DNA of 64,000 nt from a virus. Below, one piece after another: positions 56,192 to 64,000 of the stretch. Numbering within the stretch: position 1 is the stretch's first letter; the number at the start of each line of letters is the position of its first letter. The stretch covers positions 1 through 64,000 of the IMG/VR virus record IMGVR_UViG_3300009130_000012, one strand, 5' to 3'. The translations under genes were made by a program, and so were the position numbers. The notes under the pieces were generated by a model. The model did not search any database. It worked only from the letters and a program-made list of their open reading frames with translations, and was not told where the DNA came from.

Positions 56192-57910
56192 GTGAGCAAT
56201 ATAAAAGAACATAGATTTAATAATTTAGACTCTAGGTTATCTAACTTAGATTACTGGGATTTTCATATCTCTTATGATTTAAGGACTGATTGTTGCTCAG
56301 AAGCTATAGATTCATTAAAAACACCATTATCTATCGATTTTAATGTCAGCAGTATTTACTCTGGTAATACTATTACTAGTTTAAACTCTTGGACGGGAGC
56401 GACTAATAGTGGTGTTACGTTATTTGATATTGGACTAACTGGTGTAGATAATGGTCTAATATTAATTAATAAAATTAGCGGAGACACTTCTAACAGTCAA
56501 ACAGTAAATGCTCTTACTGGTTCTACTTTAACATTATCTTCTGGTGATACTAAAATGTTTTTCACACAAGTTAGTGGAAATACAGGTTCTTATGTATACC
56601 CCATAGATATTATTACTCCAGATACTGCAACCACATTTAATGGTGTATATAGTAGATTATGCGGCGGATTTTATCAAGGATTTTATAAACTACAAGAATA
56701 TGATTATGAAGTGTTACCGACTAGGATGGAAAAGGGTTGGACTTCAGAATTTTGGTTACGTAGAGGTGATAATTGTAGCGGTACTACTAGTGGTACAACA
56801 CTAAATGATACTTACCCAGAAAATAAAGGATTATTCTTCTATATGGGTACTAGAGCAGAAGATAAATTCTGGAACTGTTTTGAAGGATTAAACACAGGGG
56901 TTACCTCTGGATGTACAAGTGGAGCTACTAGTGGATGTACTATTATTAAAGAGTCAGACGTTACTACATCGTCTGGAGTTCCTTTATGTCCTTCTGGTAA
57001 TACCATTGATGTTACTACAGATAATGGATTTTTAATATATGATAGAACTGAAGGTGGGTATTTAGCTTGCAATTTTACTGGTGATAGTATTACAATTTCT
57101 GAACCAATAGAGATAAAAGTAGATGATAGAAATCCGTTCTTAATATATCATAGAGCGGATTGTAATGATAGTTGTGGTAGTTGTAGTGGTACTGGATGTA
57201 CAACTGGAACTTTAGCTTGTGACGACGATAACATATCTATTATACAACAAGAATTGAATCCTATGGTTAGTGTAATCGACAACGCTATTGGATTTAGAAT
57301 TAAAGACGATGGTAGTATAGGTGTTAGGCTTTTAACCTCTACTGGTTCGTGTATTGATGATATTTATGTAACTGGAACAACGATTAATGAAGCTTACTCT
57401 AATGTTGGGTTAATTAATGACGAATGGAATCATGTAGTTATTAAATATATTGCCAACACTAGGTTAGATGATTGTGAATTACAAGTTGCTGATGCTAGAA
57501 CGGGTAGATTATATTTTTATGTAAATGGATACCTTAAATTCACTATTAATGATTTCCCAGAATTTATACCTAAACCAATCCAAAATTATAAAGAAAAGGT
57601 TCAAGGGGTTGGTTATAATATGAGTATTGGTGGTGGTACACAGGGATTGATTGAAAGTGTTACTTTTGACGGTCCTGACCCGTTAGATTCTGGTAGTGTA
57701 ATTGAGAAAAATTTCGCTGGAACATTTATTGGTGACATATCTCAATTTAAATTTCATACGACACCATTAAACTTATGTCAAATTAGGTCTCAGTTTGATT
57801 CGGATTCGTCTAGATATGACGTTAAGAAAAACGATACTTATTTAATTTTGCAAGAAAACGATGGTTACATCTTTCAAGAGAATGGTATTGAAATTGAATG
57901 GCCCATTTAA
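56192..57910 (+). CDS. Large adhesin with a ConA-like (LamG) domain
   Basis: A 572-residue protein read from a GTG; an out-of-frame ATG at 56179 encodes only 11 codons. The central and late regions carry a concanavalin-like jelly roll: MEKGWTSEFWLRRGDN, NPMVSVIDNAIGFRIKDDGS, INDEWNHVVIKYIANTRLDD and RLYFYVNGYLKFTINDFPEF. LamG-type domains bind glycans or proteins. The middle is Cys/Gly/Ser/Thr-rich (SGCTSGATSGCTIIKESD; CSGTGCTTGT), suggesting cross-links or knots. Probably a virion surface or tail-tip protein. Confidence 0.75.
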   Translation: MSNIKEHRFNNLDSRLSNLDYWDFHISYDLRTDCCSEAIDSLKTPLSIDFNVSSIYSGNTITSLNSWTGATNSGVTLFDIGLTGVDNGLILINKISGDTSNSQTVNALTGSTLTLSSGDTKMFFTQVSGNTGSYVYPIDIITPDTATTFNGVYSRLCGGFYQGFYKLQEYDYEVLPTRMEKGWTSEFWLRRGDNCSGTTSGTTLNDTYPENKGLFFYMGTRAEDKFWNCFEGLNTGVTSGCTSGATSGCTIIKESDVTTSSGVPLCPSGNTIDVTTDNGFLIYDRTEGGYLACNFTGDSITISEPIEIKVDDRNPFLIYHRADCNDSCGSCSGTGCTTGTLACDDDNISIIQQELNPMVSVIDNAIGFRIKDDGSIGVRLLTSTGSCIDDIYVTGTTINEAYSNVGLINDEWNHVVIKYIANTRLDDCELQVADARTGRLYFYVNGYLKFTINDFPEFIPKPIQNYKEKVQGVGYNMSIGGGTQGLIESVTFDGPDPLDSGSVIEKNFAGTFIGDISQFKFHTTPLNLCQIRSQFDSDSSRYDVKKNDTYLILQENDGYIFQENGIEIEWPI

Positions 57911-57933
57911 GAATTCTTTTTAATAGTTAAAAC

Positions 57934-57940
57934 TATTTAT
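57934..57940 (+). promoter_or_regulatory. Late-type motif TATTTAT
   Basis: AACTATTTATTATAAAAAGA, 15 nt before the ATG at 57956. One of the best matches to the common pattern. Confidence 0.6.
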
Positions 57941-57955
57941 TATAAAAAGAATTTC

Positions 57956-60001
57956 ATGTCTGTAAATAATAACAATAGAAAGATTACACAATTACCTAAA
58001 ATTACGACATCGGGAATGACTGATGACGATATTTTTGTGTTTGTTAATAGCGGTGCCACTAGTCAAGGTACATTGGGGGATATAGCTAGTTATTTTGCCA
58101 CCAATACTGATACATTTTCAACTGGAGGTACTTATAATCAAACTGGCTCTACTATTACAATCGATAATAATCAAGGCGGTAGTTTCGATATTACTGGTAT
58201 AACTACAAGTATTAATGGTGATAACGGTATTACAATACAAGATGGTGATACGGTAGAGTTGGGTGGTAGATTAAAGTCTGGTCTTACCACAATACAAGGT
58301 TTTAGTGGAGGTACATCTATATTACAGTTAGGAGACTCTTCAAATAGAATAGGTACTTTATTTGGATTCGGAAACTTTATTAGCTTTACCGCTGGAGATG
58401 TAGCTGATGATACTGCTACACTTACTTTACTTACAGCTCAAGCTGGGATAATAACTGGTAAAAATGGTTACGTTGAAATAGGTACTAATGATGCTACTTT
58501 AGGTCAAAGTACTAGATTTAAGGTTGACCACGGTATCACGACATTTACTGACACTATACCTAATTCTGCTGGAATACAATATGGTGCCGATTACTCTAAT
58601 AACTATACTGATTTATCACTTATTACTAAAGGTGATGTTAAAACTGGTAATATACTTTATGTAGATAATGTTAATGGTAACGATAGTACTGGGGAAAAGG
58701 GTAGTTTAGTTAATAAATATGCTACCATTTCCGCTGCTGAAAGCGGTGCGACAAGTGGTGATACCATTGTAGTAATGACGATGCAAAATGAAGAAGCTAA
58801 TCTAGGTAAGAACCAGATTACTTATCATTTTTTACCTGGTACTGGTATAAAAAACACAACAACAACTGGTAGAATATTCAACGATAATGGAAAAACTGAT
58901 AGTGGAGCAAACCCACTTTTCTTTAAAATAACTGGTTGGGCTGATTTTACTTCAAGAACGGACCAATCAGCATTATGGGGGGGTACTCTGTATCTTTACG
59001 AAGGGTCTTCCGCTGAGTTTGAATTTAATAGTTCAACTATTTTAAACTTAGATGGTTCAAAGGCAGATTCTGGATATCATTTTTGGGCGCAAGCGGAATA
59101 TATAAACGGTGCTGGGGCGGGTAAGTTAGCCACACTTAAAGGTAGGGTGTCTAGAGATGTGATAGGCGGTCATTATTTCTTGGGTGCTCATTCGGCAATT
59201 GCTAATATAGACGTTGGGGGTAATGTAGATGTATCCGCTATTTTTGTTAGTGCACAAGGTTGTGAATTAGTTGACGTTAATGTAGACCAAAAAGTAACAT
59301 TAGGTTATTCTACAACACACAGTTTTAAATTTTTTCTAAACGTTGATGGGGTTCCCTTTTTCACTGGTAATATTGATACTATAGAAGGTACTAATATGAT
59401 TAATGTTAGTGCTAAAATGGTTGAGTGGCAAAATGACGGGACTAACCAAAATGGTATATGGGGTATTTTTAAAATATATGAGTATTATGATAACACAAAC
59501 ACACATATACGTAATAATGTTAATATTAATATTGATGAAATTTTAGTTAAAGATGGAACACAGACAGTTCAAAGACCATTTATAGTTTCAAGTAATATGG
59601 GTAACGATACTGAAACTGTAGTTAAATTTAATAACTGTAAAATAACTATTGAAGATGGGTTTCCATTTACTGGTATTGCTTCTAGTTCACAAAAAGATAA
59701 ATATAATATAATGTTTCAAGATTGTTCGATTGATTATCAAAGTACTGGATTTACTTCTGGTTACACAATATTTGATACGTCATATGCTATGCCTCATTTT
59801 GATAATACTAGATTTAAAGTTTCTGACACATCTTATGAAATAGTTGGTAGTACTGTTGATAAAGAAATCGCAGTTTATGGTGGAGGTTTGTTTACTAATG
59901 GTGTCGTACCAGATGATATAGTAAATATTAATACTGAATTAGCTATGTCTGCTGATACAACTAACGTATTTAGTGGATTAAATAATATAAAAATAATATA
60001 A
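57956..60001 (+). CDS. Beta-helix tail fibre 2
   Basis: A 681-residue protein. The N-terminal 70 residues (NRKITQLPKITTSGMTDDDI, FVNSGATSQGTLGDIASYFA) look like the virion-attachment end of long fibres. Then come Gly/Thr shaft repeats and, from about residue 235, a pectate-lyase-like helix: ILYVDNVNGNDSTGEKGSLV, YATISAAESGATSGDTIVVM. The C-terminal part is beta-helical. Sequence style is close to the fibre at 49544. Confidence 0.8.
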   Translation: MSVNNNNRKITQLPKITTSGMTDDDIFVFVNSGATSQGTLGDIASYFATNTDTFSTGGTYNQTGSTITIDNNQGGSFDITGITTSINGDNGITIQDGDTVELGGRLKSGLTTIQGFSGGTSILQLGDSSNRIGTLFGFGNFISFTAGDVADDTATLTLLTAQAGIITGKNGYVEIGTNDATLGQSTRFKVDHGITTFTDTIPNSAGIQYGADYSNNYTDLSLITKGDVKTGNILYVDNVNGNDSTGEKGSLVNKYATISAAESGATSGDTIVVMTMQNEEANLGKNQITYHFLPGTGIKNTTTTGRIFNDNGKTDSGANPLFFKITGWADFTSRTDQSALWGGTLYLYEGSSAEFEFNSSTILNLDGSKADSGYHFWAQAEYINGAGAGKLATLKGRVSRDVIGGHYFLGAHSAIANIDVGGNVDVSAIFVSAQGCELVDVNVDQKVTLGYSTTHSFKFFLNVDGVPFFTGNIDTIEGTNMINVSAKMVEWQNDGTNQNGIWGIFKIYEYYDNTNTHIRNNVNINIDEILVKDGTQTVQRPFIVSSNMGNDTETVVKFNNCKITIEDGFPFTGIASSSQKDKYNIMFQDCSIDYQSTGFTSGYTIFDTSYAMPHFDNTRFKVSDTSYEIVGSTVDKEIAVYGGGLFTNGVVPDDIVNINTELAMSADTTNVFSGLNNIKII

Positions 60002-60022
60002 TAACATAGTAAAAACAATAAA

Positions 60023-60532
60023 ATGACAAAACCAGATTTAACATTAGTTGATATATCACACATTGATATGTCTAAATTTATTATCAAAGACCAATATTTT
60101 GGATATATTTATCCATTTTTAACAGAGCAAACAATATTAGAATCATTATTAGCTGAAATAGTTTATTACAGGTTAAATGATTGTTTTTTTAATTTATTTG
60201 TTGAGGCTTGGAATTCTAGATTTTGGGTTCAGCGTGGATATGACGGTGCAACATTTTTAAAAAACAAAAAACATACCGCAGTTGGTAACTTTCTACATGA
60301 TTACGGTTATAGAATGGGTATGGGGGGCTACGAAATAGATAAAATATATAAATATATATTAACTGTAACTGGTTATAATAATATTGACCCTATTATTAGA
60401 TATATTGGTGTTAGAAGTGCATGGACTTTTTTCTTTAAATGGAAGCATATACATAACAATAATGTTTTCCCAATAACAGAAAATATGGAAATTTGTTTAG
60501 ATTATTCCGAAAATTATTTAAAAAATAAGTGA
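60023..60532 (+). CDS. Hypothetical protein, aromatic-rich
   Basis: A 169-residue protein (MTKPDLTLVDISHIDMSKFI...) with many Phe, Tyr and Trp residues and FLHDYGYRMGMGGYEIDKIY. The HDY context recalls the DUF1353 phage family, but the match is too weak to assert. It follows the fibre gene by 21 nt and may be a fibre assembly chaperone. Confidence 0.5.
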   Translation: MTKPDLTLVDISHIDMSKFIIKDQYFGYIYPFLTEQTILESLLAEIVYYRLNDCFFNLFVEAWNSRFWVQRGYDGATFLKNKKHTAVGNFLHDYGYRMGMGGYEIDKIYKYILTVTGYNNIDPIIRYIGVRSAWTFFFKWKHIHNNNVFPITENMEICLDYSENYLKNK

Positions 60533-60569
60533 TGATAAGTATATTATTATTATATAAAAAATAACACTT

Positions 60570-60761
60570 ATGGAAATGAATCAACAACAAGCATTAGAAA
60601 TATTAGTTAATGCGGTAAAAGTAGCTCAGAAAAGGGGGGCTTTTGAATTGGAAGAGGCACCTATTATTGCACAAGCAGTTGGTGTGTTTATGCCTCCTCA
60701 GCAACCACAAACGGAAGGTGAAGGTGAGGTTACTGAAGCTAAAGAAGAAGATGTAAAATAA
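60570..60761 (+). CDS. Small hypothetical protein
   Basis: A 63-residue protein. The first 42 residues are helical (MNQQQALEILVNAVKVAQKR, ELEEAPIIAQAVGVFM), followed by a Gln/Pro/Glu-rich tail. It lies between two fibre genes and is closed by a terminator. Confidence 0.65.
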   Translation: MEMNQQQALEILVNAVKVAQKRGAFELEEAPIIAQAVGVFMPPQQPQTEGEGEVTEAKEEDVK

Positions 60762-60762
60762 A

Positions 60763-60788
60763 AAGAGGGTACTAACCCTCTTTTTTTC
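60763..60788 (+). terminator. Rho-independent terminator
   Basis: AAAGAGGG / CCCTCTTT stem, T7 tail. Confidence 0.85.
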
Positions 60789-60801
60789 TTTTAGCCATTA
60801 T

Positions 60802-60808
60802 ATTTATT
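60802..60808 (+). promoter_or_regulatory. Late-type motif TATTTAT
   Basis: TTATATTTATTAATAAAG, 14 nt before the ATG at 60823. Confidence 0.55.
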
Positions 60809-60822
60809 AATAAAGAATATTC

Positions 60823-62841
60823 ATGGCTAATAAGTTAATATTAAGAAAACAAAAAAGCCCATATACTGGTGATTTTGCAGATACTACTAAATCTAAAACA
60901 TTATCTATTTCTGAATTAGATAATAATCAGATATATCTTAAGGGGTTAAATATAATTACTGGTTCCACATCTGGAACTGATATAATACTAGATAAACTTA
61001 ATGGTGACCAAATAACTATCGACCTATCGGCATTTTCTGGTGGGACAAGTGGTGGCACAGTAGATGTAGATTACGGTAATATTATTTTCGTATCTGAAGT
61101 TGGCGATACTGGTAGCACTAGGTCAGAAATAATTGGTAATATAAACAAACCTGTTGACCTTAATTGGGCTAGTGTAATTGCACAGAGTGGTGACACAATA
61201 CATGTTAAGGCTGGGGTGTATAATTATGACCCATCAATAGCCACTGGAAACACCCTTAGCGTTACTGGCGTAAATCATTACTTCGAGGCAGGGGCTAAGG
61301 TATATAATAATACAAACAGGGCGTTATTTGTTAAAGACCCAAGTATTAACTATGGTGCAGCTACTGAGGGTAATGTATACGGAAGTGGGTCTTTTTACAC
61401 CACAAACAATTATACGTATTCTCATATATTCTACGATGGTTCATTTGATACAGATTTTTCTACCATGTCTGTTTTTGAATTTGACGAATGTACTTCTGTA
61501 TCTACAGGAGATATGTTTTATGTTGGCGTTAGTGGAGCACCAAGAGGTATTATAATTAAGGGTAAAAATAGGATTGTTAGTTATAGTGGAAGCTGTATGT
61601 ATTTTAATACTACTTCAGCTACGAAAATTACAGTGGATTGTCCTCAAATTATTAGTGAAGCACCTGGTAAAAGAACTATAATAACTGGAACGGGTGGTGG
61701 AAGTGCTGGTGATTTAATAATCAATAGTAATATTATTAGTTCATATGGGACTGGTGGAGTCGAATCATCAATAAGTATTGTTGGTAGTGCTGGTAGAGTA
61801 ATATGTAACGCCTCTTATATTAAAAGTATTAGTGCTTTTGGGGTACCGACTAGGGTTTTGGATGTAACCGCTGGTAGAATAGACAGTGCGATGATTCAAG
61901 CTAATTTAATTAATTTAAACGCACATGTTGGTGATTTAAAATTATACGCCCATTCAATAGCTAACGTTACCCTATGTGATAGATTTCTTATAGCGGGTAT
62001 AATTGATGAAAGCTCGGTAGCTAACATATGTATGAGTAATATATTATATGATACTACTGGAACTACCAGTACTAATACAAGTTATGGTACATTAAATTTA
62101 AGTACGGTTGATGTTGATGTTTATGGAACGGAGATTCCTAACACCTACACAAGTTACACGTCTGGTTCTAAAGAGTATTTAATTAGTGGAATTAAGGGTA
62201 AAACTAACTTAATTGGTAATTGGGATAATGGAGATACTATAACGACTAATAATACTAATATTTTAAATGTGAATAATAACGCACACATTAAAAATACAAC
62301 AATTAATGTACATGGTGGTACATTAGAAGTATTAGGTAAAACAGATGACACTCAAATTAACTATACTGGTGGAACAGTTATGATGAATGGAGCTACAATG
62401 GTTGTTAGTGACCAAAATAAACAAATTATCACTACCCCTAATTCGGGTACAACAATTAAAGTTTATAGTGGAGGTCTTAATACGAATAAATTTGGTCCAT
62501 TTTCTGGTTCTACTGAACGTGTAAAAGTTGATGTATCTGGTACTGGTGCAGTAGTTACGGTTAATAGTGAAACATTTACTAGTACAACAGGAACAACTTC
62601 ATCTGAATCAGCTGCAGAATTATTAGCTTTAATAAATGCTAGTGGCACTGTTAACGCAACCGCATCACAAGATACACTTGGTACTGACACATACATTTAT
62701 ATAGAGTCTGATATAATTGGTACTGCTTTGGTTTTAAGTTACGGAACAAACACTGCCTTTAATTCAACAATAAAACTTAACTCTAACCCGACTACTGAAA
62801 TAGTGGGAGGTATGGTTATAATTGATTCACAAATAACTTAA
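60823..62841 (+). CDS. Beta-helix tail fibre 3
   Basis: A 672-residue protein. MANKLILRKQKSPYTGDFAD is the attachment end, then a shaft, then NIIFVSEVGDTGSTRSEIIG and WASVIAQSGDTIHVKAGVYN, the first coils of a pectate-lyase-like beta-helix. Coils continue to about residue 540 (HIKNTTINVHGGTLEVLGKT). The last 130 residues form a beta domain. Similar plan to fibres 1 and 2, but the coils differ, suggesting different receptors. Confidence 0.8.
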   Translation: MANKLILRKQKSPYTGDFADTTKSKTLSISELDNNQIYLKGLNIITGSTSGTDIILDKLNGDQITIDLSAFSGGTSGGTVDVDYGNIIFVSEVGDTGSTRSEIIGNINKPVDLNWASVIAQSGDTIHVKAGVYNYDPSIATGNTLSVTGVNHYFEAGAKVYNNTNRALFVKDPSINYGAATEGNVYGSGSFYTTNNYTYSHIFYDGSFDTDFSTMSVFEFDECTSVSTGDMFYVGVSGAPRGIIIKGKNRIVSYSGSCMYFNTTSATKITVDCPQIISEAPGKRTIITGTGGGSAGDLIINSNIISSYGTGGVESSISIVGSAGRVICNASYIKSISAFGVPTRVLDVTAGRIDSAMIQANLINLNAHVGDLKLYAHSIANVTLCDRFLIAGIIDESSVANICMSNILYDTTGTTSTNTSYGTLNLSTVDVDVYGTEIPNTYTSYTSGSKEYLISGIKGKTNLIGNWDNGDTITTNNTNILNVNNNAHIKNTTINVHGGTLEVLGKTDDTQINYTGGTVMMNGATMVVSDQNKQIITTPNSGTTIKVYSGGLNTNKFGPFSGSTERVKVDVSGTGAVVTVNSETFTSTTGTTSSESAAELLALINASGTVNATASQDTLGTDTYIYIESDIIGTALVLSYGTNTAFNSTIKLNSNPTTEIVGGMVIIDSQIT

Positions 62842-62880
62842 AAACAATTAACACATGAAATTAAAATATAACTAATTATT

Positions 62881-64000
62881 ATGGCGATATACGATAAAAA
62901 AATAAAAGGGGGTAATGGTGTAAATTACACTAAAGAGGTTGATAACTCTAGTGATTACTCTGGATTAACCAATGACACTTATTTTAAAAATTTAAGTGAT
63001 GGATTAATTTATTATAAAAATACTTCGGGTGATGTTATAACACCTTTTGATGGACTTAATTTGGGTAATAGTGATTTAACATTAACAAATAATAGAACGG
63101 TTAATTTAACTGGTAGTTCGTTGACGTATAGTGACTCAGTTGGTAATACTAGTGTTGAGTCGTCATTGAGTTTAGGTACTGGTGATACATTGACATTTTC
63201 ATCTCCACTTGGTGGTGCGGTATATTCTAAAGATGATGAAAATATTAGTTATACTGGTGGTGGTGTTGGTGGAACATTCATATTTAATGTGGGTAGAGGT
63301 ACTGCTCAAATGGATGTAACTCCATCAACAGGTTCAGTAGGTGGATTCACATTAGGGGATGATAAAATAGGGACAAAAGGGTACGTGACTTATCAAACCA
63401 AAGGTGTAGTAGATGATAGTAGACTATCTGAAAATAATTTATATTATTTTTATGTTGATTCTGGAGAGCTTAAAGGACGGTATAAGGATAACTTAGGTGT
63501 TGTAACCGATTTGACTATTGGTGCAAATATTGATTATAAGTTCGTTGTTAGAAGTAATGGTACTAATACATACTATGATGATTTTTATGTTGCTTTTAAT
63601 AATTCAATATCTGGTGATATTATAGATGTGTATACTGACCAAACAGTTGACTGTGGTTTAGGTACTGGTGCTTGGTCTTGGAATAAAGACATTACTGTAA
63701 ACTTAAATGGGCATCATATTACTATAACAAATTTAGGTTATATCAGAGTTGAATCTAATGTTAATATTAAAATGACTAACGGCACTTTTGAAACTGAGAA
63801 TAATTCAACAAACTTTTCAGCGTTTAACTTTTTTGGAACAACAGGTACAAGTACGTTTGAAGGTGATGGTGCTGTTAATGTTTTTTGTTATGTAGGTGGT
63901 TCTAATAGAGGTTCTTTTTATCAAAGAAGTACTGGTATAGTTAAAATATCAGGTGTTATAATGAAAGGTAACTATAGACTATGTGTTATAGGTGGTAGTG
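62881..64000 (+). CDS. Beta-helix tail fibre 4, partial at the right edge
   Basis: An open frame from the ATG at 62881 (MAIYDKKIKGGNGVNYTKEV...) with no stop up to 64000, so at least 373 residues. The N-terminus shares its plan with the short fibre at 51723 (SDYSGLTNDTYFKNLSDGLI with YYKNTSGDVITPFDG versus VDWTGVTNDTYFYDKATDLP with YYKNSGGTVISVFEG). Then follow shaft repeats and the start of a beta-helix (YYDDFYVAFNNSISGDIIDV, ITVNLNGHHITITNLGYIRV). The C-terminal receptor part is outside the window. Confidence 0.75.
   Translation, partial: MAIYDKKIKGGNGVNYTKEVDNSSDYSGLTNDTYFKNLSDGLIYYKNTSGDVITPFDGLNLGNSDLTLTNNRTVNLTGSSLTYSDSVGNTSVESSLSLGTGDTLTFSSPLGGAVYSKDDENISYTGGGVGGTFIFNVGRGTAQMDVTPSTGSVGGFTLGDDKIGTKGYVTYQTKGVVDDSRLSENNLYYFYVDSGELKGRYKDNLGVVTDLTIGANIDYKFVVRSNGTNTYYDDFYVAFNNSISGDIIDVYTDQTVDCGLGTGAWSWNKDITVNLNGHHITITNLGYIRVESNVNIKMTNGTFETENNSTNFSAFNFFGTTGTSTFEGDGAVNVFCYVGGSNRGSFYQRSTGIVKISGVIMKGNYRLCVIGGS

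Noticed and set aside
60023-60532. DUF1353 assignment
   Set aside because: Only a short HDY context is similar; other conserved positions cannot be confirmed by eye.
49544-64000. Diversity-generating retroelement in the fibre block
   Set aside because: No reverse transcriptase and no adenine-rich template/variable repeat pair was seen; the window may simply not contain one.
1-64000. CRISPR array, integrase or insertion sequence
   Set aside because: No regularly spaced direct repeats, no tyrosine or serine recombinase motifs and no transposase were recognised in any frame.

Overview
The window is part of the genome of a tailed phage with T4-type head genes. It is very AT-rich. Everything points to a host in the Bacteroidota, probably a flavobacterium. 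Many genes are preceded by the Bacteroidota promoter pattern TTG-N19..22-TAnnTTTG. No start codon I looked at has a strong Shine-Dalgarno sequence. One cargo gene encodes a protein with a signal peptide and a flavobacterial type IX secretion (T9SS) style C-terminus. The identification rests on motif reading only; no database search was possible.

Layout. (1) 1-13.7 kb is a mixed-strand accessory and early region. It holds small membrane or exported proteins, a tRNA cluster of six clear tRNAs plus one doubtful one, two homing-type endonucleases, a T9SS-like secreted protein, a lipoprotein, a membrane-anchored receiver-domain protein, dihydrofolate reductase, thioredoxin, a lytic transglycosylase and a ClpC-type AAA+ unfoldase. 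(2) 13.8-30 kb, plus strand, carries thymidylate synthase and then the head module: acidic internal proteins, large terminase (gp17-like), portal (gp20-like), prohead protease (gp21-like), scaffold (gp22-like) and major capsid protein (gp23-like). (3) 30-34.1 kb, minus strand, holds a gp5-like baseplate spike, other probable baseplate proteins and a gp55-like late sigma factor. (4) 34.1-47.2 kb, minus strand, is a large glycan module: glycosyltransferases of several folds, a sugar aminotransferase, a GNAT acetyltransferase, PhoH and dUTPase. (5) 47.3-49.5 kb, minus strand, holds five small hydrophilic proteins, one WYL-like. (6) 49.5-64 kb, plus strand, is an array of fibres and adhesins: four beta-helix fibres, a BspA/DUF285-type leucine-rich-repeat protein, a ConA-like protein and small beta proteins. 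The last fibre runs off the right edge.

How it fits together. Two promoter classes can be read by eye. Host-type promoters serve the accessory, Clp, thymidylate-synthase and dUTPase operons. A second motif, TATTTAT followed by an A/T-rich stretch, lies typically 14-20 nt upstream of the virion gene starts and is the natural candidate target of the gp55-like sigma factor. Several host-type promoters put the -7 box only 4-5 nt before the ATG, which suggests leaderless mRNAs. The head proteins carry many hydrophobic-X-E-S motifs of the kind a gp21-type protease cuts. No tail sheath, tail tube, DNA polymerase, integrase or CRISPR array is seen here, so this is only part of a larger and probably lytic genome.
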